Positions 26,055 to 36,900 of a stretch of 64,000 bases of DNA are shown here, piece by piece (positions within the stretch are counted from its first letter, which is position 1; every line of letters begins with the position of its first letter). A model generated the notes under the pieces. That model saw only the letters and a list, made by a program, of their open reading frames with translations, was not told the origin of the DNA and did not search any database. Source of the DNA: an uncultured Ruminococcus sp. (GTDB lineage: Bacteria; Bacillota; Clostridia; Oscillospirales; Acutalibacteraceae); contig CACWOX010000002.1 in NCBI GenBank assembly GCA_902762615.1, positions 28,163-92,162 on the forward strand, given 5' to 3'. The position numbers and the translations under genes were made by a program.

Positions 26055-27404
26055 ATGCGTAAGGATTCTTTTATTCAGCAGGTATTCAAAATTGCATTGC
26101 CCGTTGCCTTGCAGTGTATGCTGCAGGCGTCATTCTCGATTGTCGATCAGGTAATGGTTGGCTCTATGGGCAGCGTCAGCGTTGCTGCGGTAGGCATTGC
26201 CGGCAAACTCAGCACCTTGTACAGCGTTGTCATCGGCGCGGTGGTGAGCGTTGCGGGCATCATCATCTCACAGTATCTCGGAGCGAATGACAAAGAGGAA
26301 GCCGACCGCGGATTTTCGCTGCATACGCTAATCTCTCTCGGAATCGGCGGTGTGTTTATGGCGATGTGTCTCACGCTTCCTGTCCAATTGATGAGTCTTT
26401 ACTCGTCTGACAGCAGCACAATTGCCGCCTCGGCGGATTACCTGAGAATTATCGCTTTCGGCTTTTTGCCGTATGCTGTGAGTATGATGATCTCAACCAG
26501 GATGCGGTGCATGGAAAGAGCCTCTCTTCCGCTGGTGTGCAGCATTATCGCCAGTTTGATCAACACGGCATTGAATTATGTCCTTATTTTCGGAAAACTC
26601 GGCTTCACGGCAATGGGAGCCAACGGAGCGGCACTGGCAACCGTCATTTCTCAGATTTTCAATGCGCTGCTGCTGATTGCAGCCATGATTGCGATTGACA
26701 AGAAGAACGGCTTATCCTTCCGCATTTTGCCCCGTATCGCTGATGCGTGGCTGACAAAAATGACCTGCGGCAGTTATCTTGCCATTTTCCTTCCCGTTCT
26801 GGTGATTGAATTCATGTGGAGCCTGAGCGAAAATGTCTACGCTTCGGTTTACGGTCATATCGGGACTCTTGAATGTGCGGCAATGACACTGACATATCCG
26901 ATTCAGGGCTTGACGGTCGGCGCTCTGAGCGGCGTGTCGCAGGCGGCAGGCATTCTGATCGGGAAAGAACTGGGAAAGGGAGAAACAGATTCCGCCTTTA
27001 AAAAATCCGGAAGACTGCTGCTTTACGGACTGATCGGCTCGTTCATTCTTGCCTCACTGACGGTGCTTCTGATGGGAATTTACACCGACATTTACAGTGT
27101 AGAGGATTATGTCAAACATACGGCGCAGCAGATTCTCATTTCATTTGCAATCGTATTGCCGATCAAGGTGCTGAATATGATTCTCGGCGGCGGAATTGTC
27201 CGAAGCGGAGGACAGACGCGCACCATGATGGTGATTGAACTGCTCGGCACATGGGGCTTCGGTGTGCCGCTTGCCCTGCTCAGCGCTTATGTGTGGAAAT
27301 TATCCATACCGCTGGTGTATTTTATCCTTTCGATGGAGGAATGTGTGCGGCTGATTCTGACTTGGATCATTTTTGTCAGAAAAGACTGGATGAAGAAGAT
27401 ATGA
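26055..27404 (+). CDS. MATE-family multidrug/cation exporter
   Basis: A 449-aa exporter with about twelve TM segments in two homologous halves. The first half opens with IALPVALQCMLQASFSIVDQVMVGSMGSVSVAAVGIA, typical of the NorM/DinF-like MATE fold. It presumably drives drug or metabolite export by Na+ or H+ antiport; the substrate is not predictable. GAGGAG lies 8 nt before ATG 26055. It has its own promoter with an operator-like palindrome over the start site. Small membrane protein genes follow downstream on the same strand. Confidence 0.93.
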   Translation: MRKDSFIQQVFKIALPVALQCMLQASFSIVDQVMVGSMGSVSVAAVGIAGKLSTLYSVVIGAVVSVAGIIISQYLGANDKEEADRGFSLHTLISLGIGGVFMAMCLTLPVQLMSLYSSDSSTIAASADYLRIIAFGFLPYAVSMMISTRMRCMERASLPLVCSIIASLINTALNYVLIFGKLGFTAMGANGAALATVISQIFNALLLIAAMIAIDKKNGLSFRILPRIADAWLTKMTCGSYLAIFLPVLVIEFMWSLSENVYASVYGHIGTLECAAMTLTYPIQGLTVGALSGVSQAAGILIGKELGKGETDSAFKKSGRLLLYGLIGSFILASLTVLLMGIYTDIYSVEDYVKHTAQQILISFAIVLPIKVLNMILGGGIVRSGGQTRTMMVIELLGTWGFGVPLALLSAYVWKLSIPLVYFILSMEECVRLILTWIIFVRKDWMKKI

Positions 27405-27441
27405 AACGCATGAAAACGAAGATTACAATAACAGTAAAAAG

Positions 27442-27558
27442 TTGTCTCAAACAAATATTTTGACCCGGTCGGACGTTCGGTTGATTTTGACAATGCTTGT
27501 TACAGTATTGTTATGGAGACTGCTGTTAAGACTTGGCGTCGCAAGACCGCAATTGTGA
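27442..27558 (+). CDS. Possible 38-aa membrane peptide (weak)
   Basis: A short TTG-started frame that could encode a peptide with one hydrophobic, Leu-rich segment (LILTMLVTVLLWRLLLRL). The ribosome-binding site is poor (purine-rich AGTAAAAAG) and no homologue is recognised. It fills the gap between the MATE gene and the next small membrane protein; it may also be a decayed fragment of a longer gene. Confidence 0.22.
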   Translation: MSQTNILTRSDVRLILTMLVTVLLWRLLLRLGVARPQL

Positions 27559-27567
27559 GGTGTTTTT

Positions 27568-27900
27568 ATGAATCAGTCAAAAAATAAAGCAATAGCTCTC
27601 AGCATTGTATCGTTCATTTCAGGAATACTCAGCTTGTTGTTTTTTTTACTGATTATTTGTTTAAGAAGTCAGGGTTTATGGTGCATTGCGGGTTGTGTCA
27701 TCTTTTCCGTAACGGGACTGGTACTCAGTGCGGTTTCATTAAGAAAACCGTGCTGTATTACCTCTCTGTGTCTTGCGGGAATGATCACATCCATTTTTTC
27801 TCTTGTCCTGTTACTGATACTCATTTTGCTCATAGCTGCTTTGTTTATATTTTTCGCTGATTTTATCAATGCGATATCCGGACTTGGCAGAATCGGATAG
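27568..27900 (+). CDS. Small hydrophobic membrane protein (DUF4190-like)
   Basis: A 110-aa protein with three to four TM segments: residues about 8-31, 37-58 and 66-97. The layout, with a SIVSFISGILSLL first helix and a Gly/Ser-rich second helix, recalls DUF4190-type proteins, but this is a weak resemblance. GTGAGG lies 8 nt before ATG 27568. The gene ends 8 bp before the LacI-type regulator, so both are probably on one transcript. Function unknown. Confidence 0.7.
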   Translation: MNQSKNKAIALSIVSFISGILSLLFFLLIICLRSQGLWCIAGCVIFSVTGLVLSAVSLRKPCCITSLCLAGMITSIFSLVLLLILILLIAALFIFFADFINAISGLGRIG

Positions 27901-27908
27901 GTGAGCTT

Positions 27909-28958
27909 ATGTGGAATGAAAACAAGGTGAGGATTAAAGATATCGCCGAAGAATTGGGCTTGAGTACAGCGACCGTGTCCAATGTTCTCCACGGCAAAAC
28001 ACAGAAGATTTCGGACAGTACAGTGAAGGCAGTGGAACAGAAGCTGGAAGAACGCGGCTATATTCCCAATATGGCGGCAACATTGCTTGCCCGCAACAAT
28101 TCACGTATTGTCGGAGTGGTAGTCAACGATCATCCTAAGTACGAGGGACATGTTTTTGAGGATTCGTTCCTGTCGGCTGCCATCAATTATTTGTCGGACG
28201 AAACAGAAGCAAACGGCTATTTTATGATGCTGAAAAAGGCAAAGAAGATCACCGAGATTATTGCCTTTGCCTCTATGTGGAATTTGGACGGCGTGGTGGT
28301 AATCGGTTTCTGCGAGGACGAATACCAGGATTTACGCGACAGAATCCGTGTTCCGTTTGTGATATACGATGGATTTTTGGACAGGCAGAACCGCTTCGGC
28401 AATATCATCATTGACGATTTCGACGGCGGCAGACAGGCGGGGCAATACCTCAAAGAAATGGGTCACAGCCGTGTGCTTTGCATTGCCGACAATGAAATAT
28501 GCATGGATTTACTGCGCTATCAGGGCTTGTGTGAGGGATTAGGAGCGAAAGCTGATTTTATGAAAATCCCGATGCAGGCAGCCGAGAGAGATTCGTTCTA
28601 TAAAAATCAGCTTACAACACTGAAAGGCTATACTGCCATATTCGCTGTATCGGATTTTTATGCGCTGGAGCTAATGCGCTTTTTGCAGAAAAACGGCTTG
28701 CGTATTCCCGAGGACATTTCAATTCTCGGATTTGACGGAAGCCGAGAAGCAGAGAATTCCATACCCAAGCTGACAACGGTTGCACAGGATAACCTTCTCA
28801 GAGCAAGGACGTCAATGGGGCTGCTGATGAAAATGATAGAAGGCAGCGCAGAATCAAAAACAGTTTGTATTCCAGTGAAGCTGTCTGTTGGAGACAGCGT
28901 AAAAGAACGGAAAGAGGGTATACACATTGAGCCGAATAGTAATACTTGTAGGCAGTAA
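27909..28958 (+). CDS. LacI-family transcriptional regulator
   Basis: A 349-aa regulator. The N-terminal helix-turn-helix is VRIKDIAEELGLSTATVSNVLHGK (about residues 7-30), with the hinge helix NMAATLLARN near 58-67. A periplasmic-binding-protein-like sensor domain follows (about 70-335; IIIDDFDGGRQAGQYLKEMGHSRVL near 155-180, ISILGFDGSREAENSIPKLTTV near 270-290). The sugar or other ligand is not predictable. No sugar transport genes are adjacent. It overlaps the start of the flavoprotein gene by 32 bp and may control that gene, the MATE exporter or itself. The AGGTGA before ATG 27909 supports the start. Confidence 0.92.
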   Translation: MWNENKVRIKDIAEELGLSTATVSNVLHGKTQKISDSTVKAVEQKLEERGYIPNMAATLLARNNSRIVGVVVNDHPKYEGHVFEDSFLSAAINYLSDETEANGYFMMLKKAKKITEIIAFASMWNLDGVVVIGFCEDEYQDLRDRIRVPFVIYDGFLDRQNRFGNIIIDDFDGGRQAGQYLKEMGHSRVLCIADNEICMDLLRYQGLCEGLGAKADFMKIPMQAAERDSFYKNQLTTLKGYTAIFAVSDFYALELMRFLQKNGLRIPEDISILGFDGSREAENSIPKLTTVAQDNLLRARTSMGLLMKMIEGSAESKTVCIPVKLSVGDSVKERKEGIHIEPNSNTCRQ

Positions 28959-29466
28959 CCGCACAGGTGGAAATACAGATTTATTGGCACGAGCCTTTGC
29001 GGATGGAGCAAGTAAAAACAATATAGTAGAAATGGTTTCTGTCGCCGATTATAAAGTCAATCCGTGTTTAGGATGCAATACTTGTTTTCTAAGAGACGGA
29101 CATCAATGTTTCCAAAACGACGATATGTCAAAAATCTATGAAAAATTAAAAAATGCCGATGTGATTGCGGTTGCTTCTCCGGTCTATTTTTACGGAATCA
29201 GCGCACAGCTCAAAGCAATTGTTGACAGATTACATACACCCATGCGAAACGGGTTTAAAGTTAAAAAACTTGCGTTAATATTAGTTGGAGCGGCAACACT
29301 GCCTGAACTGTTTGATTCAATTAAGCTGCAATATAAGCTAATTCTGAACTTCTTCCAACTGGAAGATGCCGGAATGGTGCTGGCAAGCGGAGCAAAAGAA
29401 AAAGGTGATGTTAAGAACAGCAAAGAGATAAGGCTTGCCTATGACTTAGGCTTGTCAATAAAATAA
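28927..29466 (+). CDS. Flavodoxin-fold NAD(P)H-dependent FMN reductase / iron-sulfur flavoprotein-like
   Basis: A 179-aa flavoprotein. The FMN phosphate loop is GSNRTGGNTDLLA near residues 9-21, and ASPVYFYGISAQLKAIVDRL near 84-103 is the typical second FMN contact. A compact cluster CLGCNTCFLRDGHQC (CX2CX2CX7C, about 49-63) fits the iron-sulfur flavoprotein (Isf) spacing, although many reductases of this fold keep these cysteines without a cluster. The TTG start at 28927 is preceded by GAGGG about 9 nt away and lies inside the 3' end of the LacI gene, so the two are co-expressed. Substrate unknown; quinone or nitro reduction is possible. Confidence 0.85.
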   Translation: MSRIVILVGSNRTGGNTDLLARAFADGASKNNIVEMVSVADYKVNPCLGCNTCFLRDGHQCFQNDDMSKIYEKLKNADVIAVASPVYFYGISAQLKAIVDRLHTPMRNGFKVKKLALILVGAATLPELFDSIKLQYKLILNFFQLEDAGMVLASGAKEKGDVKNSKEIRLAYDLGLSIK

Positions 29467-29597
29467 AAGAGTCTATTACCTCTTTGAGAAATTGACTTTG
29501 CAAACACGATTTTGATGAAAAATATCACTGTTCTCCCCTATTGACACCTGACACATTAAAAAATCAAATGATGCCTGTATAATTCATACAATCCGTC

Positions 29598-29626
29598 TTG
29601 CATTTGCTGGATATTCATGATATTAT
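29598..29626 (+). promoter_or_regulatory. Sigma-A promoter for luxS
   Basis: TTGCAT (29598-29603), a 17-nt spacer and TATTAT (29621-29626), 70 nt before the luxS start. Confidence 0.65.
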
Positions 29627-29695
29627 AAGTATGTATAGACAGACCTTTTACGTTATTTAATGAAAAACTCATTTTTACATGAAGGAGAGACGGAC

Positions 29696-30220
29696 ATGGA
29701 TTTGATACCAAGTTTTTCTGTAGACCATACAGCCATCGTCCCCGGCATTTTTACCAGCCGTGTGGATAAGGTCGGCGACGGTGTGATTACCACTTATGAC
29801 ATAAGGCTTACAAGACCGAACAGGGAGCCAGCGGTCGATGTGGCTGCCATGCACTCGCTTGAACACATTATAGCCACTTTCCTAAGGAATGATCCCGACT
29901 GGAAGGACGAAATTATCTACTGGGGACCGATGGGTTGCCTGACCGGATTTTACCTCATTCTTAAAGGCAGCCGTACTCCGCGGGAAATTTATGACCTTAT
30001 AATAAGAGCGTTCCGATTGGTAGAGGATTCAAAGAGCGTTCCCGGCACCACGCCCGAAAACTGCGGACATTATCTCATGCACAACCTTGGAATGGCAAAA
30101 TGGTATGCGGCTAAATTCGCAGACTACCTTGCCGCAAACTCCGATCATTCGGAAATCTTCGAGTATCCGAAGGCGGATCGACTCGTAACGGACGACGGGC
30201 AGCAATTCTACGATTCATAA
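29696..30220 (+). CDS. luxS: S-ribosylhomocysteine lyase LuxS
   Basis: Cleaves S-ribosylhomocysteine to homocysteine and DPD, the AI-2 precursor, in recycling of SAM-derived S-adenosylhomocysteine. At 174 aa it has the metal-binding HSLEH (His53, Glu56, His57), catalytic Cys81 in GPMGCLTGFY, and the third ligand Cys123 in TTPENCGHYLMHNL. The ATG at 29696 has GAAGGAG upstream; the frame opens 12 codons earlier without a site. It has its own promoter. Homocysteine made here would feed the MetH system of this window. No SAH nucleosidase gene lies nearby. Confidence 0.97.
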   Translation: MDLIPSFSVDHTAIVPGIFTSRVDKVGDGVITTYDIRLTRPNREPAVDVAAMHSLEHIIATFLRNDPDWKDEIIYWGPMGCLTGFYLILKGSRTPREIYDLIIRAFRLVEDSKSVPGTTPENCGHYLMHNLGMAKWYAAKFADYLAANSDHSEIFEYPKADRLVTDDGQQFYDS

Positions 30221-30362
30221 CACACCATAGTTTAATAAAATGCAGCAAAAAAGTCAGTGTGGTTTTTAATAAATGATAGAATGCACTTCAAAGTGGAAAC
30301 CTAAACGTCAAGCCAGATTATATCAGGTGATGCTTAAACCATAAAAAAGAGGAGATTTGAAA

Positions 30363-30641
30363 ATGAACAAGAAGACCATTGCCATTATAGCAGAATTGAT
30401 TCCGTTGGTATCGGCAGTCGTGTCATATGTATTGGTTGTGTCAAGCCTTGATTCAAAGATAATCAGGCAGGTAATATCCATCACTTTTTTATTAGCTTTT
30501 TTAGGCTTTGTATTCTTCTTTATCGGTCGCGGTCTTGCCAAGAATGACAAGGCAGTGCGGATTTTAGGCATATTTGACTGGCTTGCAACGATATATGTCA
30601 TTGCCATCTATATAATTGCTATCTTCAGCTTTGGATTATGA
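30363..30641 (+). CDS. Small three-TM membrane protein
   Basis: A 92-aa protein with three hydrophobic segments (about residues 6-26, 37-57 and 69-90) joined by short polar loops. The ATG at 30363 has GAGGAG 8 nt upstream; a TTG two codons earlier is less likely. No family is recognised. The terminator at 30721 ends this transcript. Confidence 0.6.
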   Translation: MNKKTIAIIAELIPLVSAVVSYVLVVSSLDSKIIRQVISITFLLAFLGFVFFFIGRGLAKNDKAVRILGIFDWLATIYVIAIYIIAIFSFGL

Positions 30642-30720
30642 GACCGATATGATTATAATGAAGGTTTGATATTGAATGGTCTTGCTGACGACACACAGCA
30701 TTTAAATGTACATACATAAT

Positions 30721-30759
30721 AAAGCGATTCGCATTTACTTTTTGCGTGTCGCTTTTTTT
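30721..30759 (+). terminator. Rho-independent terminator
   Basis: AAAGCGA-tt-CGCA (30721-30733) pairs with TGCG-tg-TCGCTTT (30743-30755), followed by a T run to 30759. It isolates the giant adhesin gene from the upstream membrane protein. Confidence 0.8.
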
Positions 30760-30856
30760 CGTGATTTGCTCAATAAAACTCCATTTCAACAAAACGTCTA
30801 ATGACGTTTAATATTAAAAAAATATTCCAAAATCTCTTTTATTCTTCAGAATAATA

Positions 30857-30865
30857 TGATATAAT
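30857..30865 (+). promoter_or_regulatory. Extended -10 promoter for the giant adhesin gene
   Basis: TGATATAAT gives a TGn extension plus a perfect TATAAT (30860-30865). No clear -35 is seen. A short inverted repeat (TTGAAC 30875-30880, GTTCAA 30887-30892) lies at +3 to +20 and might be an operator. Confidence 0.45.
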
Positions 30866-30936
30866 ACTCATATATTGAACACATAGGTTCAACTTGCAGG
30901 TGATTTTTTGTTGATTTTTTTTCGGAGGTCACGGTT

Positions 30937-33900
30937 ATGAAAAGTAAAAGCTTAACCATGTTAGGAAAAAGAACTACTATTTTGATCACGGCTGTACTCG
31001 GAGCGGCTCTTACGCTCTTTGCGAGCGGATATTTTGCCATGCATGCTTTTGCCGCCGGTCCGTCGGAGGAAAATGACTATGTGGCGCAGTATACTCTTGC
31101 CGACAATGAAAGTCTGATCATAGGCGACGCCGAGCCATACGGCGAAGACGGCGAATACGGCGGCAAGCCTGCTACACGGGGCGAGATCAGCGAAAATAAT
31201 ATCTCGCTGAAAACCTCTGCCGCAAAACCCCATTACACCTTCGGCGGCTGGAAGGTGACAAAGCCGGGAAGCAGCAGCAGTGTGAATTCTGCCACGTCTC
31301 CTTATAATGTAAATTATAGCAACTTTGTGCAGCAGGGGGACAGTAATTTATACCTTGCCTACGCCTCTCCACTGTGGAACAAAAACTGCCGTGTGGATTA
31401 TTATGTGGACGGTGAGCTGTACAAGACCGGAACAGTGAAAAGCAATATCGCAGATACCTCAACAGACAGCTATTCTCTGAATTATAAACGCAGCCAAAGT
31501 TCCTACCCTGAGGACCGCGTAATCAACGGAGTGTCAGTCGCTTTTTGCGGCTGGACTCTGGATGCCGGCGGAGACGGAAAAAAGGTGATCGAAGCTTCCG
31601 CACTGCCGGGTGCGAGTGCCGGAGTGACCGAAGAAGTTGGATACACGTATTTCTCAGACAATTACCTTGGAGAGGAAAGCAGTCCTCGCTGCGTCTACGA
31701 AGACGAAAACGGCTGCTTTGTCATCAGGGTCTACGCTGTATTTGTCAAGAAAATCAAGGTAACTTATGTAGATGAGGACAAGGATTGGTCATATATCTAC
31801 AACAACTCAGAGCAGAAAACCTTTAATACGGATAAAACTAACCCCAACGGAACGGTTGATGTCGACCCGCAGGGATTTAAAGTTTGGACAGGCGCTCAGC
31901 TGAGCGCACAGAGCGGTCACGCAGCGAGCGGTTATCTTTTGGTGGGATGGTATACGAATCCCGATTTTACCGAGCCGCATTACGCAGGTAATACAACCAT
32001 GTCCACAACAGTCAGTGACCTTCGTCAGGACACTACCCTCTATGCGCGGTGGTTTGTACGCGGAACAAGCACCTTCTACAATAACCATTCTGATACAGAT
32101 ACAACTGAAGTCAGTAAAGGCAGCAACGGTTGGCAATATGTTCCGGTCAACGGCAGTGCCAAATATGTGTATACCCCTGCCAAAAAAGACGGCTATACCT
32201 GCATAGGCTGGAATACCGACCGAAATGCGACGACAGGCTCATTTGATATTAAATTCAGCGATCTGATCAGACAGTCTGACGGAGATTATGAAAATAATTT
32301 CTATGCCATATGGGAAAAGAATGTTTACACCGTTTCATTTGATTCTCATGCCAACCTGTCCGACGCCGATCAGCTCAATCTGGTAGCCGACCTTACAACA
32401 CTGAGATATGAAGAACTCAGCGACATCGAAAGCACCGGCATCACACTGAATTACCCCACGGCGGACGGCTTCTGGGTTTACAAGTTTGAAGCCTACGACG
32501 AGGACACAGGCGCCAGAATTCAGGACGGAGGATCCAGAAACACCAGCAGCACCCAGTACACGCTGACCGGCAATTACTTCAATTACCATGTGCATTGGCG
32601 AGTCAGATTTTACTGGGAAAATCTCTACCGATTCATTTACGACGCAAACCTCCCTGAAGGCGCGTCGATAACCAACGGTGACCTGCCGAACGATAAACTG
32701 CTGAAGCTTGACGCGACGCGAGGTCTGCGCACTCTCCACTCCGGCACCGGTCCCAAAACCGCTACCTATGCGGACGGAAAAACCGCCAGCTTTAAGGGCT
32801 GGAGCCTGTCAAATGACAACAATATTGACACAATCGTCGACGAATATATTACAGACGAGCAGTTCGGCGGAAGCTACAGCCAGATAGGAACAGGCAGAGC
32901 GGGAAATTCAGTCGAAGAAAAGCGGTTCAACCGCACGCTCTACGCCGTCTGGGAGGATAACGTCTCCATTTACTACGACGCCAATGGCGGCACAATCGGA
33001 ATCAATCACGACGCAACAAAAGTCGTCAACAGCAGCGATTCGGCAGGTTTTACCGATTATCAGCTTCTCGCAGGTTCCAACATTTCACGCCAAAATCACA
33101 CCTTCCGCTGCTGGAACACCGAGAGAGACGGAAGCGGTACTGACTACGAATTGCATCAGGCGGTCACTACCGCAGAGGATCTTCACCTCTACGCGCAGTG
33201 GGATTATAATTCCACCTATTATGTCGTGTTTGACAAGAATATGCCGCACGAAAATATGACGGTCAATTATATTCCTGAAAGTCATACGCTATCCACCAAT
33301 GCTGTACCTACCGATTGGACGATAAGGACAGGTTATAATCCGTCCCCCGAAATATTTGAGAATGTTTATGTGGCGGAGGATAACTACACCTACGAGAACC
33401 AGCGCACTTATGTCTTTAAGGGCTGGACGCTTGATCAAGCATACGCCCCTGACGCACTGGTGGACATGGACGCTCTGGCTGACGACCCAACCAACATTGT
33501 CAACAGTGAAAAAGTTGTCACAAAAGCGCAGCAGTCTCAATTTATCAAGGACGAAAACGGCGACTGTTACATCACTGCTCATGCCTACTGGCAGGAGAGC
33601 GTCTGCGTTACCTTGCACGGCAACGGCTGTACTATCGCTAATACCGGTCAAAAAACGGTAAAGCAGTGGAGCAACAGCGGAAAAAATATTTACGCCACAT
33701 CATTCTCAACTTACTCTACGACCCGTGATGATTATGATTTCTGGGGTTATAACACCAAGCCGGACGGCACCGGCACATGGTACGCCACCAGAGCAATATG
33801 GAACACCCTTCTGTCGAGGGGCATGGTGACCGATGAAACGCCGCACCATATTCTTTATTCCGGCGCCAATGATCCCGGGTCACAGGATATGTATTTCTAC

Positions 33901-36900
33901 GGCTTTAATAATGACGACAACCATCTGTATTATCAGTGGCATTTTACCGAAGAATACCGCATCGAATTCGATATGAACGTGCCGGAGGGTACGGTTCTGA
34001 AAAGCACGCCTACTTCCGAGAGAACCGGCAGCGAACATAACAGGAATCTCTTTGATGGTGACGGCTACTGGCATTTCTCCACAATGACTCCGTTCTGCTA
34101 TGAGCCGGAAGCCTACGGCAGGACGAACGTCCAGACCTACTGCTTCATGGGATGGAGCCTTTCACCGACCGACCCGGACCAGGTGGACGTCGTATATGAG
34201 GTGCCGAGCGGGAGCGAGGACGCATCCGAGATACCCGACGAAGGCATAGAAGTGAGCAACAAGGTACACATCTCCAAATTCCATAATCAGCCGCTCGACG
34301 ATGAGGGCAAGCTGACCGTCACGGTTCACGCCGTCTGGAAAAAGCGCGCGGTTGTCACCTTCCACGGAAACGGCGGCGCCACGTCGGCAGGCAAGGATAT
34401 ATCCTACTCGATGCCAACCAGTATTTTCAACGCGGACATCAACAGCTTCCCCTCAACCCCCGGCTTCCATAAGGCGTGCAATCTGCTGCTGGGCTACAAT
34501 ACCAAGGCGAACGGCACCGGAATCTGGTACTGCTCCTCAAGGCAGTGGGCAAACGTCAAGAAATATCACCCGGAAGTGACCGATGAAACCGAGCATCTGA
34601 TATACGGCAGCAGTTCCGGCGGCTCTTCAGCCGTCAGCGGATCGGGCGGAGGCATTATCTTCGAGGGTAAGAACAACGAAGGCTCTCCCAACAATCTTTA
34701 TGCCCAATGGCATGAATATGAAAATTACCGCATCGAATTTGACATGAACAAGCCGGTTGACGATGCGGTCATAAGTCCGGTGATTTCGCCGCGTCTTGCC
34801 AACGAAAGCTCCAGCAATCCTTTCAAATCAGTCAACGGCAGCGAAGAAAAATACTGGACATTCAGCACATTGACGCCCTATTGCTATCAATACGGCAAAT
34901 ACGGCAGGGCTGCCGACAAAAAAGTGCAGACCTATCAGTTCATGGGCTGGAGCCTGCAGCCGTACACACCGGATCAGGTAAACAGCAGCACCGTGGTCAG
35001 TACTTTCAGCTATGAGCTGACCGATGGACAGGAGAATCTGGAGGAACCGGACGAAACCATTGAGATTTCCAACCGTATCCCGCAGTCCTTCTTTGAGGAA
35101 ACCGAGGACGTCGTTACCATCGACGACAAGGATTATCTCTCGGTCAAGGTCTACGCAGTGTGGAAAGAACGCGCCGTGCTGCGTCTGGTGGTAAATGACG
35201 GTTCCGCTTCAGCTGACGAGCTTGTTCATTATATTATGCCGGGCAGCATCTTCTCCGCCGATCTCAATTACGGAGTTGGCGATACCTTCCTCGGCAATGC
35301 GCCCAAGGGCTGCACCTTTATCGGCTTCAATACCAAACGGGACGGCACAGGCACCTATTACCTGCGCAAAAATAATTCCGGCAGTTACAGCGAGCTTACC
35401 CAATACCTTCACAGCGAATGGGAGGACAAAACGGTCGACTGCACTTCGGGCGTGACATTTGTCAGCGCTAACAATGCGGAAAAGGACGGCGCGGAGACGC
35501 CCAACGTCCTCTACGCCCAGTGGGTGCGCAACTACACGCTGACCTATCATCTCAATCTGATTGACGGCTCCTATGACGCACATTTTGGCGAAAGCGGAAA
35601 GGATTACCGCTGCGCTGTCAATTACGACATGATGGATTGGACTGAAACGCTCGAAGACGGCACTTCATCGACTACGGAGGTTTATCCCTACCACAATCTG
35701 CGTGATATGCTGCCTTCCATCAAAAAGCAGGAAGAGAATGGCAAGAATTACTACTTCATGGGCTGGTCGTGGGAAGAAATTAACGGTCCTGTAGATTCCT
35801 ACGACACATCGAAGCTGGTTGACAGGGCGGAATTCAACGACCTGTATGAAGCCGATTCGTCGAAATGGCACTTCAAGGCGCCGACTGGAAATGAAACCAA
35901 ATATCACGGCGACATCTATGCCGTCTGGTCGGCTCAGCCTTACAAGCTGATCTTTGACAAGAATGCCCGTCAGAGCGACAGCGACATCACAAAGCCGAAG
36001 GAAAGCAGCATTACCTCCTTCCCCACCGACCGTGAGCTGAGCTATCACGACATAGTCAGCGGCTACACATTCGATGAGATCATTCCCACCGCAACGGGCT
36101 ACTCATTTGCGACGGACGAAAGGTGGAACACAAGCTATACCCGCAAGAGCAATTCGACGACAGTAACCGGCAAGATCAAGAACGGCAATACATTCAGCCT
36201 CTACACCTTCCGCAATGCGCAGGACAGCACCATCACCGCAATCGCCAACTGGGTGCCGGATGAATATACGGTGCATTACGGCTGGGAGAAATACACCACA
36301 ACCAACACTCCCACAGACATTGAAAAAGACAAGAAGGTTGAATCGTATAATTATGAATCGACGGTCAGGATTGCCGACGGAGTGACGCCGCCAACCTACG
36401 AAAATGCGCATGTGCATTTTACAGGATGGAGGCTGGTCGGCAGCGACTGGAAGAAGTTTGCCGCAAGTGATGCGGTTTACGCCGCTGACGGTACAACGGA
36501 TATCCGCACACTGACAGCAGGGCAGACATTCCCCATGCCGACACAGGATCTGTATTTCCTTGCGGTTTATGAATCAGATACTCTCACGGTGACCTACGAT
36601 CCGGGCGATGGAACAGGCGATATCTTTACAGAAAATCCTGTTTACAACTCATCCCATACGGTCAAGACCTTTACCGATGATTCACTGAATTTCACTGCTC
36701 CGTCAGATAAAAAATTCAGCAGCTGGGCTTTGACGATAAACGGAGCATCCAGCACGAAATACACAACGGCTCCGGGTGAAACCATTGAGCATCTCACCGA
36801 CAATATCGTCTACACGGCGCAGTACACCGACATTCTCTACACCGTGAAATATCAGCTTGAGGACGGTTCCGCAGATCCCAATGTCGACCTTGCTTCGCTT

